The notes under the pieces were generated by a model. The model saw nothing but the letters and a program-made list of their open reading frames with translations, was not told the origin of the DNA and did no database searches. Source: Ignavibacteria bacterium (lineage in GTDB: Bacteria; Bacteroidota; Ignavibacteria; Kapaibacteriales; UBA2268). Taken from it: a stretch of 64,000 nucleotides of DNA. The DNA lies in NCBI GenBank assembly GCA_016844745.1, contig JAERMQ010000006.1:62001-126000 (forward strand). The letters are read 5' to 3'. Both the position numbers and the translations under genes were made by a program. Position 1 is the first letter of the stretch, and every line of letters begins with the position of its first letter. Below, piece by piece: positions 19,393 through 28,960 of the stretch.

Positions 19393-21129
19393 CTACCACT
19401 TCACAAACTTCTCAGTTCGCTCTCCAACTCTCAAGAAATACATTCCCGGCTGCAAATGAGAAATATCAATCCTTTGAATATCTGATTTAGTCTTCTTTAA
19501 CAGAACACATTCGCCTAAAACATTGAAGATGCGTATATCACTTTTCTGAAAAAGAGCATAGGAAATGTTTATATCAATAAAATCATTTGCCGGGTTGGGA
19601 GAGAGGAAGCTGCCATCATTGCTTTTGACCTGCTGCTCTTCAACAGCGGAGACATACTTCGGAGCGCCGAATTCATAAACACCTATATCAACAATTGCAT
19701 TCTGGTCTTCATTGCCATCCCAAATGCGAACCTTGCCATCGAAATCTGTAGGAGGAAGGTCTGATGAATTCAAGCCTGCATCTATGGCAGGGCTGCCGTT
19801 TGCCAGATGGAAATCACCATTGGCAGTATCGACGAATTTCGGCTCAAGAAAAATATTGCCGTAAGCATCGGTAGAATCGCCGTTGTAGTTTGTGCGGACG
19901 AGTTTACCTAAGAAATCTATTCCTGAATTATCATATTTTTGATAAGAAGAATAAATGAGATTATTTTTTATTTTACAATCTTTTGTCCCCGTTAATTGAA
20001 TTGAGACCAATTCTTTTCCATTTTTTATTTTCCTATTATTTGATATAATAGTATTGATAACTTCTGCTGAGTCTGATACTGAAATACCGCAAGTATTTTC
20101 AAATGAAATATTATTAGAAATAAAACAATTAATGATTTTTGACCCTTTTCCTAAAGCGACTCCACCAATATTATTTGCTTTATTACCATAAATAATACAA
20201 TTGATTAAGGTTGGACCATTACCCCATCCAAAATCTCCAACACCACCAATTCCAGAATTTTGGGAATTAGTATCAGCTATATTATTTGCGATTATACAAT
20301 TTTCCATTATTGTGCCTACATTGGCAAAATAAATACCTCCATAATATTCACTTTTATTGTTAATGATTTTAGATCTCGTTATTTTTGAGCCATCATAGCA
20401 TACTTCCATAAATCTATTATTATTCTGATAAATTAGATTGTCAATATTTAAAAAATTGCCAAATGTCTCACATGTAAAACCATTTGACTTCTCAATTGTA
20501 ACATAATTAAGAGTACAAATAACGTTAGGATCATTAGACTTATTAGGTTTTAAATATATACTTCCTGTATAACCTCCTCTACCCCAATATTCAGTTGTAT
20601 CATAAGAAGTAAAAACAATTCTTTCATATTCAGTTCCCTTAGCATCTAATGAACCATTAACAATAAATATTGTGTTCTTTCTGAACTTAAAAATTGTTCC
20701 TTTTTCAATTGTCAAAGTTTTATTTGTCTGCACAATTAGTGAATCCCTCACCTCATAAACACCCTTCTTCAAAAAGCCTTCAATATTTCCGGTTAGATAG
20801 TCACCTAACTTCGTCATAACAATATTTCCCATATCTTTATTGGAGTATAAAGTTAGATTTGTGAAGCTGGTGTCGGAGTAGCCCTTGCATTTGAAAGAAA
20901 TATTATAAAATCCCTCATCTACAATTTCATTGAATTTGCCGGTACTATCAGCCTTAACGATAAATGTCGCCTGGTCGGGGACAGTTCTTTGGAATGTGAT
21001 TTGTAGATTTGCGTAATCCGAAGGCTGGCTTAGCACTACCTTGCCGGTAACGATTACTTTTTTGACTTGAGGATAAGCAATAGTGGTTGCAAAGAATAAA
21101 ATAAAAACGAGTAGAATAATTTTTTTCAT
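19393..21129 (-). CDS. Right-handed parallel beta-helix protein with T9SS C-terminal domain
   Basis: Asn/Ile-rich repeats; C-term FLSPNPANDFIDINIS...GMYFLRVGERTEKFVKW. Confidence 0.85.
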   Translation of the reverse strand: MKKIILLVFILFFATTIAYPQVKKVIVTGKVVLSQPSDYANLQITFQRTVPDQATFIVKADSTGKFNEIVDEGFYNISFKCKGYSDTSFTNLTLYSNKDMGNIVMTKLGDYLTGNIEGFLKKGVYEVRDSLIVQTNKTLTIEKGTIFKFRKNTIFIVNGSLDAKGTEYERIVFTSYDTTEYWGRGGYTGSIYLKPNKSNDPNVICTLNYVTIEKSNGFTCETFGNFLNIDNLIYQNNNRFMEVCYDGSKITRSKIINNKSEYYGGIYFANVGTIMENCIIANNIADTNSQNSGIGGVGDFGWGNGPTLINCIIYGNKANNIGGVALGKGSKIINCFISNNISFENTCGISVSDSAEVINTIISNNRKIKNGKELVSIQLTGTKDCKIKNNLIYSSYQKYDNSGIDFLGKLVRTNYNGDSTDAYGNIFLEPKFVDTANGDFHLANGSPAIDAGLNSSDLPPTDFDGKVRIWDGNEDQNAIVDIGVYEFGAPKYVSAVEEQQVKSNDGSFLSPNPANDFIDINISYALFQKSDIRIFNVLGECVLLKKTKSDIQRIDISHLQPGMYFLRVGERTEKFVKW

Positions 21130-21166
21130 AAGACACCTAATTTAATGAATATTTTTCTATGCTGTT

Positions 21167-21220
21167 TTTGCGACCTTTGCGGGCTTTGTGAGAAAATTTC
21201 TCTCGCAAAGCCCGCAAAGA
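21167..21220. repeat. CGCAAAG palindrome family, copy 2
   Basis: gcGGGctttgtgagaaaatttctctcgcaaagCCCgc. Confidence 0.8.
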
Positions 21221-21253
21221 CATTTTATAATTATTTTTAACTTGTTATATATA

Positions 21254-21295
21254 TAGTAATTAGTAATTAGTAATTAGTAATTAGTAATTAGTAAT
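21254..21295. repeat. Heptamer array TAGTAAT x6
   Basis: Counted directly. Confidence 0.95.
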
Positions 21296-21301
21296 TTTTT
21301 T

Positions 21302-22555
21302 CTACCACTTAATAAACTTCTCAGTTCGCTCTCCAACCCTCACAAAATACATCCCCGGCTGCAATTGCGATATATCAACTCGCTGAACATTTGATGTAGT
21401 CTGCTTTGCCATAACACATTCGCCCAATACATTGAAGATTCGTATTTCACAAATTGGAACAAGGGAGCATGCTCCCTTGTTCAAGCAAATATCTATGTAG
21501 TCGTTTGCAGGATTGGGGGAAAGGAATTGTTGGTTATCATTTTCAGGATTATCGACAGAAAGTGGCTCTACGCTGTAGAATATCATACCAGATGTATTGA
21601 CTAAGAACAATCTATTGATTTGATTCAAAGTAAAAAAATTGAAGTTCCCGACACTCAAATCATTATTATCATAGATATAGAACCAGCTTTTACCAGAATC
21701 AATACTTTTCAGAATGCTATTTGTCTGGTTCAGAAATAATTCATCTTTGCTATTCCTTAATAAATAATTCCTTGATTCTCTATAAAGACCTTCATAATAA
21801 CTTTCCCAAGTAGAACCTTCGTCAGAACTTCGATAAACACCTTCCTTCATGGCATAAATTATGTAACTGTCTAATACAACTAATTTATTAAATGTGCCTG
21901 TTTCATAAATATTTCTTGGAATTAATTTCCAGGTCTCTCCATAATTTGAAGTATATATAAAATCATTATATATAGGATTATTATTTGGAGACATTATTAG
22001 CATTTTACCATTTTTCCCAAATGCAAATCCAGTAATGTATTTATTATCTATTATTCCGGATAATTTCTTCCAATTTTTACCATTATCATCGCTTTTATAC
22101 AATGATGTAATATTATTAGAAGAATTTTGAATGAAAAGAATCCCTTCTGGTGAAGTTAAAAACCTCCCTCCATATTCAGCTTTAAGATTTGTCGGAATTA
22201 TATTCCAGGAAGAACCACCATCACGGCTTATACATATTGTATCGTAATTTATTGAAATAACATACAAATAATCCTCCTCACTATCAAATCTGACGTTTAA
22301 ACTTTTTATACTTACAGGTATTTTAAATGTTATATTTACCCAGGAATTTCCATTATTTTCACTTTTGAAAAGGGCTAAAGGTGCTTGATTAACTAACGAA
22401 CCTGTAACATAGATATTATTTTTAGAATCGAATTTTATATCAGTAATTTGAAGACCATAAGGTCCCTTCGTGCGCTTGAAATGCAGTGTTTCCTGTGCTA
22501 ACAGGGGTGTTGAGAAAATTGACAACAGAACAAAAAATAAAACGACTTTTTTCAT
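21302..22555 (-). CDS. Sialidase/BNR-like beta-propeller protein with T9SS C-terminal domain
   Basis: SxDxGxxW repeats; C-term GMYFVRVGERTEKFIKW. Confidence 0.85.
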   Translation of the reverse strand: MKKVVLFFVLLSIFSTPLLAQETLHFKRTKGPYGLQITDIKFDSKNNIYVTGSLVNQAPLALFKSENNGNSWVNITFKIPVSIKSLNVRFDSEEDYLYVISINYDTICISRDGGSSWNIIPTNLKAEYGGRFLTSPEGILFIQNSSNNITSLYKSDDNGKNWKKLSGIIDNKYITGFAFGKNGKMLIMSPNNNPIYNDFIYTSNYGETWKLIPRNIYETGTFNKLVVLDSYIIYAMKEGVYRSSDEGSTWESYYEGLYRESRNYLLRNSKDELFLNQTNSILKSIDSGKSWFYIYDNNDLSVGNFNFFTLNQINRLFLVNTSGMIFYSVEPLSVDNPENDNQQFLSPNPANDYIDICLNKGACSLVPICEIRIFNVLGECVMAKQTTSNVQRVDISQLQPGMYFVRVGERTEKFIKW

Positions 22556-22700
22556 TTTGAAATTCCTCCTATTACAATAAACAAAATATAAGTAAAATAA
22601 TTACATTATGTTCAAAATTATTTATTTATAAATCATTTTTTTTCAATTATTTATTAATTTTATTTAATCCTTTTTTAAAAAAGTGTTGTTAGTTCAATTT

Positions 22701-22785
22701 TTCTACCATAATATAATCCCTAACGGGATATAAAAGTATGTTGGTATAATTGAATTACTACTGATATTTAATCCCTAACGGGATA
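22701..22785. repeat. Two copies of TAATCCCTAACGGGATA motif
   Basis: 22701-22730 and 22765-22785; related copies at 36704-36788. Confidence 0.75.
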
Positions 22786-22829
22786 ATCAAATTTGAATTC
22801 GTTGGTTTTTGAATTATATAAAAATTTGA

Positions 22830-22874
22830 ATTCAGCATTCAGCATTCAGCATTCAGCATTCAGCATTCAGCATT
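22830..22874. repeat. Heptamer array ATTCAGC x6
   Basis: Counted directly. Confidence 0.95.
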
Positions 22875-22971
22875 GTAACAGCCTAAAAGCCTAATTTTAA
22901 AATATTATTCCTTCAAAAACATCTATATTCCGTGCTTTAGCACTATTATTTGAACAATTAATTAAAATAAA

Positions 22972-23865
22972 TTGAACGACTATAAAAAATATCTTCAGCC
23001 TGATGAAATCGCTCGTTTGGCAAATCTTGAATTAAAAGCCCGGCTCGTCGTGGAAGGCTTCATTACAGGGCTGCATCGCTCACCATATCACGGTTTTTCA
23101 GTAGAATTTGCCGAGCATCGTCCGTATTGGCCCGGCGATGAAGTGAGGCATATCGATTGGAAGGTTTTCGGCAGAACCGACCGCTACTTCGTTAAGCAAT
23201 TCGAAGAGGAAACCAACCTCCGCTCCGTTATAGCAGTCGATTCCAGCGCTTCAATGAAATATTCTTCCGACGGCAGGCTCTCGAAATTCGAATATGCGTG
23301 TTATCTGGCTGCCGCTATTGCTTATATGCTGATTAATCAACGCGATGCAATTGGGCTTGCGCTCTACGATACCAAGATTCATTCCTATCTGCCGCCAAGC
23401 TCGAAACGCTCTTATATCCGGGAGATTCTTCGTTTATTGGAAACAACAACTCCTGCAAATGAAACCGGTACTGCCGCTGCCCTGGACTTATTAGCCGAGA
23501 GAATCAAACGCCGCGGTTTGGTTGTAATTATGAGCGATTTCTTCGATAACCCCGATTCGGTAATGCATGCGCTGAATCATTTCAGGCATAATAAGCATGA
23601 AGTAATTGCATTCCAGATTCTTGACCCACGAGAACGCGATTTCAAATTCGGGAAGGCAGCTAATTTCATCGATATGGAGACCGGCGAGGAAATGATAACG
23701 CATCCTTATCAAATAGAGCGTTCATATACATCCGCTATGAAGGAATTTATGGCTAAAATCAAGCACCAATGCCGCCTGCACAATATTGATTATCATTTGG
23801 TAGATACCACTATGCCGTTCGATAAATCGCTTCGGGACTATATGGCGAAGAGAGCGAAAATGTAA
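22972..23865 (+). CDS. DUF58 domain-containing protein
   Basis: GFITGLHRSPYHGFSVEFAEHRPYWPGDEVRHIDWKVFGRTDRYFVKQFEEE. Confidence 0.92.
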   Translation: MNDYKKYLQPDEIARLANLELKARLVVEGFITGLHRSPYHGFSVEFAEHRPYWPGDEVRHIDWKVFGRTDRYFVKQFEEETNLRSVIAVDSSASMKYSSDGRLSKFEYACYLAAAIAYMLINQRDAIGLALYDTKIHSYLPPSSKRSYIREILRLLETTTPANETGTAAALDLLAERIKRRGLVVIMSDFFDNPDSVMHALNHFRHNKHEVIAFQILDPRERDFKFGKAANFIDMETGEEMITHPYQIERSYTSAMKEFMAKIKHQCRLHNIDYHLVDTTMPFDKSLRDYMAKRAKM

Positions 23866-23866
23866 A

Positions 23867-23900
23867 TCAATGGTTAATGGTCAATGGTCAATGGTCAATG
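23867..23900. repeat. Heptamer array TCAATGG/TTAATGG x5 (left flank of four-helix-bundle gene)
   Basis: Counted directly. Confidence 0.92.
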
Positions 23901-23920
23901 AAAAAAATATAGGAAAAAAA

Positions 23921-24301
23921 ATGAAAGAGAATATTATAAAAGATAAGTCGTTTCAGTTTGCAATTAGAATTGTTAATCTTTACAAATATCTTTGTGAACA
24001 GAAAAAGGAATTTGTTCTAAGTAAACAATTATTAAGGTCTGGGACAAGTGTTGGCGCTAACATTCGGGAAGGGGATAATGCAGAAAGTAAATCTGATTTT
24101 ATTCATAAACTTGCAATCGCCCAAAAAGAATGTGATGAAACGATTTTTTGGCTTGAATTACTTAAGGCTACAGATTATTTGACCGAAACGGAATTCGATT
24201 CAATCAACAAAGATGCTCTAGAAATAATGAAACTTCTTATAACTATAATCAAATCTTCAAAAAAATCATTGACTATTGACAAAAAAACAATTACGAATTA
24301 A
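23921..24301 (+). CDS. Four helix bundle protein (S23/IVP-like, TIGR02436 type)
   Basis: DKSFQFAIRIVNLYKYL...LSKQLLRSGTSVGANIREGDNAESKSDFIHKLAIAQKECDETIFWLELL; ATG at 23921 preferred because the track's first 17 codons are repeat-encoded. Confidence 0.88.
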   Translation: MKENIIKDKSFQFAIRIVNLYKYLCEQKKEFVLSKQLLRSGTSVGANIREGDNAESKSDFIHKLAIAQKECDETIFWLELLKATDYLTETEFDSINKDALEIMKLLITIIKSSKKSLTIDKKTITN

Positions 24302-24315
24302 TAATTACGAATTAC
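24289..24315. repeat. Heptamer array AATTACG AATTAAT AATTACG AATTAC
   Basis: Includes the stop codon of the four-helix-bundle gene. Confidence 0.8.
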
Positions 24316-24343
24316 AAAAACGAAAATAAACATTAATATTACC

Positions 24344-24390
24344 TTAACCATTTATCATTGACCATTAACCATTAACCGTTAACCATTGAC
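24344..24390. repeat. Inverted-orientation heptamer array TTAACCA/TTGACCA x6-7 (right flank)
   Basis: Counted directly; ends in the TTG start of the ABC-F gene. Confidence 0.92.
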
Positions 24391-26278
24391 TGTATTCTCT
24401 TGTAGTAACCTGACCAAACAATTCAACGAAAAAATTCTGTTCGACCGGATTTCATTCGGTATGGAAGAAGGCGAGAAGTGTGGATTAATCGGCAAAAACG
24501 GCGCCGGCAAGACTTCGCTTCTGAGAATTATCGCTGGTACAGTTCCGCCCGACGAAGGCGAAGTTGTTTTTAATAGCAAAATTAGACTTGAATTTTTGGA
24601 ACAATTACCGGATTATACTTCTTCATCCTCAATAATAGATACTGTATTGAGCGGTAAATCTGAATTACTTGATAAGCTCGAACTGCACCGCATGCTGTGT
24701 GTCGAGCTTCAACATAATTCATCCAATGAAATAAAAACGCAAATAGAGAAAATATCATCGGAAATCGAAATTCAAAACGGCTGGCAATTGGAAAATGAAG
24801 CTAAAAAAATTCTTTCCAAATTAGGTGTAAATAATTATTTCGACAAGATGGGCACTCTTTCAGGAGGTTTGCGCAAGAGAGTTGCATTAGCTCGCGCATT
24901 GCTTGCAGAGCCTGATTTCCTGATTTTGGACGAACCGACAAACCATCTGGATGCTGATTCCGTACAATGGCTGCAGGACAGGCTTTCATCCTCGAATAGC
25001 ACAATACTTTTCGTAACCCATGACCGGTACTTCTTAGATGCACTTTCTACCAGAATAATAGAATTGGATAGCAAGAAAATTTATTCTTATTCCGGTAACT
25101 ACGAAAAATATTTACTTCAAAAAGAAAATTTCCTGCAAACCCAGGAATCGACTCAGAAACATTTGCGAAACAAGCTCAGGACTGAATTGGTATGGCTTTC
25201 CAAAGGAGCAAAGGCTCGACGCTCGAAGCAAAAAAGCCGCATAGATTGGATTACCGATTTGCAGGAAGATGCTCAATCTACAGATGAGAAGAAAATAAAA
25301 ATTGAGTTGGGGAATGTTTTCCTCGGAAGCAGGCTAATCGATGCACATGGTATATCCAAATCCCTTGGCGGAAAGCTGCTGTTCAAAGATTTTACTTACC
25401 TTGCCAAACCCGGAGACAGAATCGGGATAATTGGACTGAACGGTTCGGGCAAATCTTCGCTCCTGAATGTATTAAGCGGTGAATTGCCGAATGATTCTGG
25501 TACAATTAAGATAGGTCAGACAGTCAAAATCGGCTTCTTCAGGCAGGAATCAACCGATTTGAATCTGAATATCAGCCTTGTTGCTGCATTGCGTGAAGTT
25601 GCGGATTATATTGATGTTGGAGTAGGCAGGGACAGGTATCTTACGGCTAAGGATTTATTGAATAAATTTCTTTTCTCGCCTTCGCAACATTCATCGTTTG
25701 TTTCAACTTTGTCCGGTGGGGAGCGCAGGCGGCTTGCTATTCTGCGTGTACTGATGGGCAATCCGAACGTTTTACTTCTTGATGAACCAACTAACGATTT
25801 CGATATTCCCACACTTACAGCATTCGAGGAATATTTGGATAATTTTATGGGTGTGCTGATTATCGTATCTCATGACAGGGCTTTCCTGGACAGAACAGTA
25901 AATTTCATCTGGGCTTTTGAGGAGGGTGGCAGAATTCGAGAGTATCCCGGCAATTATACTGATTATTTAGAAAAGAAAGAAGCCCGGCAAAGATTATTAT
26001 TTCAGGCGAGTGATAAATCGAAGAAAACCGATTATATAAGGAATGACCAGCAGCAAGACAACAGAAAAAAATTATCCTATAAATTGCAAAGAGAATTTGA
26101 AGAATTGGAGCTCTCCATCCCGACATTGGAAGAAAAGAAAATTGAAATTGAAAGTAAGATTTATTCAGGCAGCATTATTGATTATAAAGAGATTGAAGAA
26201 CTAAGCCATGAGTTAGAGCGCATCTCGAAAGAAATCGAGCAGAAAACAGAGAGATGGTTTGAATTGAGTATGATTTAA
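24386..26278 (+). CDS. ABC-F family ATP-binding cassette protein
   Basis: Two Walker A (GKNGAGKTS, GLNGSGKSS), two LSGG signatures, no TM segments. Confidence 0.92.
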   Translation: MTVFSCSNLTKQFNEKILFDRISFGMEEGEKCGLIGKNGAGKTSLLRIIAGTVPPDEGEVVFNSKIRLEFLEQLPDYTSSSSIIDTVLSGKSELLDKLELHRMLCVELQHNSSNEIKTQIEKISSEIEIQNGWQLENEAKKILSKLGVNNYFDKMGTLSGGLRKRVALARALLAEPDFLILDEPTNHLDADSVQWLQDRLSSSNSTILFVTHDRYFLDALSTRIIELDSKKIYSYSGNYEKYLLQKENFLQTQESTQKHLRNKLRTELVWLSKGAKARRSKQKSRIDWITDLQEDAQSTDEKKIKIELGNVFLGSRLIDAHGISKSLGGKLLFKDFTYLAKPGDRIGIIGLNGSGKSSLLNVLSGELPNDSGTIKIGQTVKIGFFRQESTDLNLNISLVAALREVADYIDVGVGRDRYLTAKDLLNKFLFSPSQHSSFVSTLSGGERRRLAILRVLMGNPNVLLLDEPTNDFDIPTLTAFEEYLDNFMGVLIIVSHDRAFLDRTVNFIWAFEEGGRIREYPGNYTDYLEKKEARQRLLFQASDKSKKTDYIRNDQQQDNRKKLSYKLQREFEELELSIPTLEEKKIEIESKIYSGSIIDYKEIEELSHELERISKEIEQKTERWFELSMI

Positions 26279-26313
26279 AATTATTTTACTTAAATTACAA
26301 ATATTATTAAATT

Positions 26314-26407
26314 TTAAAACAAGAGAAACCCCCTAACCCCCTTTGAAAAAGGGGGAACATTTATACCCCCTTTTTCAAAGGGGGTTAGGGGGTTTCTCTT
26401 GTTTTAA
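26314..26407. repeat. 94-bp perfect inverted repeat, 42-bp arms, 10-bp loop (CCCCCTAACCCCCTTTGAAAAAGGGGG)
   Basis: Arms compared base by base. Confidence 0.95.
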
Positions 26408-26468
26408 TTTATTACATTGTAACCTTTTTCCCCTAATTTGCACTTCATTATTGTACGGATAATCAAAA

Positions 26469-26969
26469 GTGGAAATGAGCAAAGAATCAGAGCAAATATT
26501 TAACGATTACATTAAGCCAGTCTATAAGAATCTGGAACGATATGTCCTGAATCTTACATTCGACCGCGCTCTTGCTAAGGATATTATTAATGATACTTTG
26601 ATTATTGCTCTCGAAAATTTTGCTAATATCAAGGATAAAAAGAAAGTACTGTTTTTTATGTTCGGAACGGCATCGAAAATTTACAAGAGAATATGTAAGA
26701 AAAATATTAGGAATGTAAGTATCGATGCAGTATCCGAAGTGTTCATATCATCCGGCAGTACCGATTCGAATTATGATATTCAATTTTTATATGAATCACT
26801 TGCAAAGCTGCCACCGGAGCAGAAGGATGCAATTATACTATTCGATATTATGGGATATGCACAATCCGAGATTGCAGAAATTCAGGCAGTTTCGGTTAAC
26901 AACGTGAAAGTGAGAATACATCGCGGTAAACAAAAATTAGCCCAAATTATGGGAGTCAAAAATGAATAA
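26469..26969 (+). CDS. RNA polymerase sigma-70 factor, ECF type
   Basis: Region 2 and region 4 patterns, LPPEQKDAIILFDIMGYAQSEIAEIQAVSVNNVKVRIHRGKQKL. Confidence 0.85.
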   Translation: MEMSKESEQIFNDYIKPVYKNLERYVLNLTFDRALAKDIINDTLIIALENFANIKDKKKVLFFMFGTASKIYKRICKKNIRNVSIDAVSEVFISSGSTDSNYDIQFLYESLAKLPPEQKDAIILFDIMGYAQSEIAEIQAVSVNNVKVRIHRGKQKLAQIMGVKNE

Positions 26970-28665
26970 CTTAAATGATTACTTAAGCCAGGCAAAGCGC
27001 CTTGACAACGATAAACCTCTTTTCGTTGAAGAGGAATTGAACCTGATTCTTATTAAGAAAGAAATAAAATTTCCAACTATAATAAAGACGTTAATTATGA
27101 GTTTCGCCTGTATTTCTCTTTTTACGACATTAGCATATTTTCTTTTCTTCGGAATGCAGGATAGCCAGGCTTTAAAGACGAATGATGGAAATAGTGGAGT
27201 AAATAAAATCAGTAGTGTAACATTAGAAAAGGGCAATGCTATACTTGCTTCTAATGCAGTTGATAATAATTCTTCATCCAATAATAAAGACGATTTACAG
27301 CACCAAGAAAATCAAATTAATGTAATGATGGTGAAAGAAAATACATCCCAAAATGAGGAATTAAATTCTAACGGAATTGCATCCGCAACCATTACCAAGA
27401 ATCAAGCGCAAACTTTTACATCAGGTATGTATATCAATTTAGATACTGGTTCTGTGATTATTCATAACTCTTCAGGTACATTTATTGCGGTTTCATCAAA
27501 AAACAATAATAAATTACCAACATATCAAATGGGTGGACAAGCATTTTTTATAAATATTGAAGATACCAATAAGAAAAAGGAACCTGTTTCAAGGGAAGAA
27601 GCTTTTAGCCGCTGCGATATTCCAGGTATAAGAATGCTCGAATTGAATGACGAAGAAATGAAAAATTTTCACATTGAACGTAATGAAAATACTATTAAAT
27701 TATTTATCGAGCGACAAATAAATAAATATGATGAATACTTAATATCCAGATATATAAGTGCAGGGTATTTTCCACTTTTTGTTCCTTCAATTATTAGAAC
27801 TTATATTTTACATGGCAATAAAAGTACTAATAGGTTTGATATTCAATCTTTAGCTCCCAAGGAAAAACTGGATAGAATGTATTTTTCTAAATCTTTATAT
27901 GTTGCATATCACAATTTTGATAAAAGAAATAATATACGAAGTTCCGGTATTAATCCATGCTCTCCCTTATTTCAGTATGGTGAAGGAAGCTTTAAGGAAT
28001 TTTATGAAAAATATTGGATATTGGAAAATGAAAGATACAAAACTTATGAAAAGATGCTTACTGGACAAAATTATCCCCTACTGCATGAAGAGTGGCTTTT
28101 ACAAACAAAAAGAATTGAGAGTCATGAGAAAACAATTTATGACCAATTGATACCCGTTTTATATTATCCTACTCTTGCAAATGGAGATTCGCTTGATTCC
28201 TACTTTGTTCTCTGGTTTGTTCCGAATGACGAATTTATAGAAAAATTGCCGGAGCGTTATAGAAATAAAGTTCGTGAAGAATTATCAGCATTGAATAAAG
28301 TGCAGCAGGAAGGTATGCCTCTTGCTCAGGCATGTAAGGGTCAGGCATTTGAGGATTCATATTATGGTTTCTGCCGTCTAAGCGCCGGCGCTTATGAGAT
28401 ATTAAGCATTTTGCCAAATCCTGTCAGCGATGAAGCTACATGCCGTACAAGTACCGCCGAAACACGTTTTCTTAATATACGGCTTCATTCAATTGATGGG
28501 CGCTGTATGGGTGATATCGACAACAATGTAAAAATTTCAGCAGGCATTAACGATATTCCCATCAATCTCGCACGAAACGAACTGGCGTCGGGCTTCTACC
28601 TGATTTCCTTCTCGAGCGAAAAAGGGGAAATTGCAACAAAAAGAATATATTATGCAAGAAAATAA
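26962..28665 (+). CDS. Single-TM protein overlapping the sigma gene, with T9SS-like C-terminal domain
   Basis: 8-nt overlap with sigma gene; TM FPTIIKTLIMSFACISLFTTLAYFLFFG; C-term ILPNPVSDEA...ASGFYLISFSSEKGEIATKRIYYARK. Confidence 0.7.
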   Translation: MNNLNDYLSQAKRLDNDKPLFVEEELNLILIKKEIKFPTIIKTLIMSFACISLFTTLAYFLFFGMQDSQALKTNDGNSGVNKISSVTLEKGNAILASNAVDNNSSSNNKDDLQHQENQINVMMVKENTSQNEELNSNGIASATITKNQAQTFTSGMYINLDTGSVIIHNSSGTFIAVSSKNNNKLPTYQMGGQAFFINIEDTNKKKEPVSREEAFSRCDIPGIRMLELNDEEMKNFHIERNENTIKLFIERQINKYDEYLISRYISAGYFPLFVPSIIRTYILHGNKSTNRFDIQSLAPKEKLDRMYFSKSLYVAYHNFDKRNNIRSSGINPCSPLFQYGEGSFKEFYEKYWILENERYKTYEKMLTGQNYPLLHEEWLLQTKRIESHEKTIYDQLIPVLYYPTLANGDSLDSYFVLWFVPNDEFIEKLPERYRNKVREELSALNKVQQEGMPLAQACKGQAFEDSYYGFCRLSAGAYEILSILPNPVSDEATCRTSTAETRFLNIRLHSIDGRCMGDIDNNVKISAGINDIPINLARNELASGFYLISFSSEKGEIATKRIYYARK

Positions 28666-28687
28666 TATTTGAAAATTTGAAAATGGG

Positions 28688-28817
28688 CAGAATGTCATTC
28701 TGAGCGGAGCGAAGAATCTTCTTGAATAAAAGATGAGAGTTGAATTAGGAAAGTTATTAAAAATGAATATTTCAGAATTTGCGAGAAGATTCTTCACTTC
28801 GTTCAGAATGACATTCT
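28688..28817. repeat. Inverted pair of GAATGTCATTCTGAGCGGAGCGAAGAATCTTCT, arms 28688-28722 / 28784-28817
   Basis: Read directly. Confidence 0.85.
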
Positions 28818-28960
28818 TCTTGATTTAAGTTTTTATAGTAATTCAAGAATCCAGATTCAGAGCGGTTCAGGTGATTCCTGCATTCGCAGGAATGACATTT
28901 AACAACTATTTTTTCAAAACTTTTAAAGAATATTTTATTAACTTTATAATCGAGGAAAAC

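Noticed and set aside
23870-23920. Track start MVNGQWSMVNEKNIGKK for the four-helix-bundle gene
   Set aside because: These codons are the heptamer array; ATG at 23921 fits the family start.
23921-24301. Diversity-generating retroelement (Avd-like four-helix bundle)
   Set aside because: No reverse transcriptase, template repeat or variable repeat seen; family is broad.
28871-28960. Upstream start for the DUF1573 gene (MIPAFAGMTFNNYF...)
   Set aside because: Encoded by a dispersed GATTCCTGCATTCGCAGGAATGAC repeat; ATG at 28961 is more likely.
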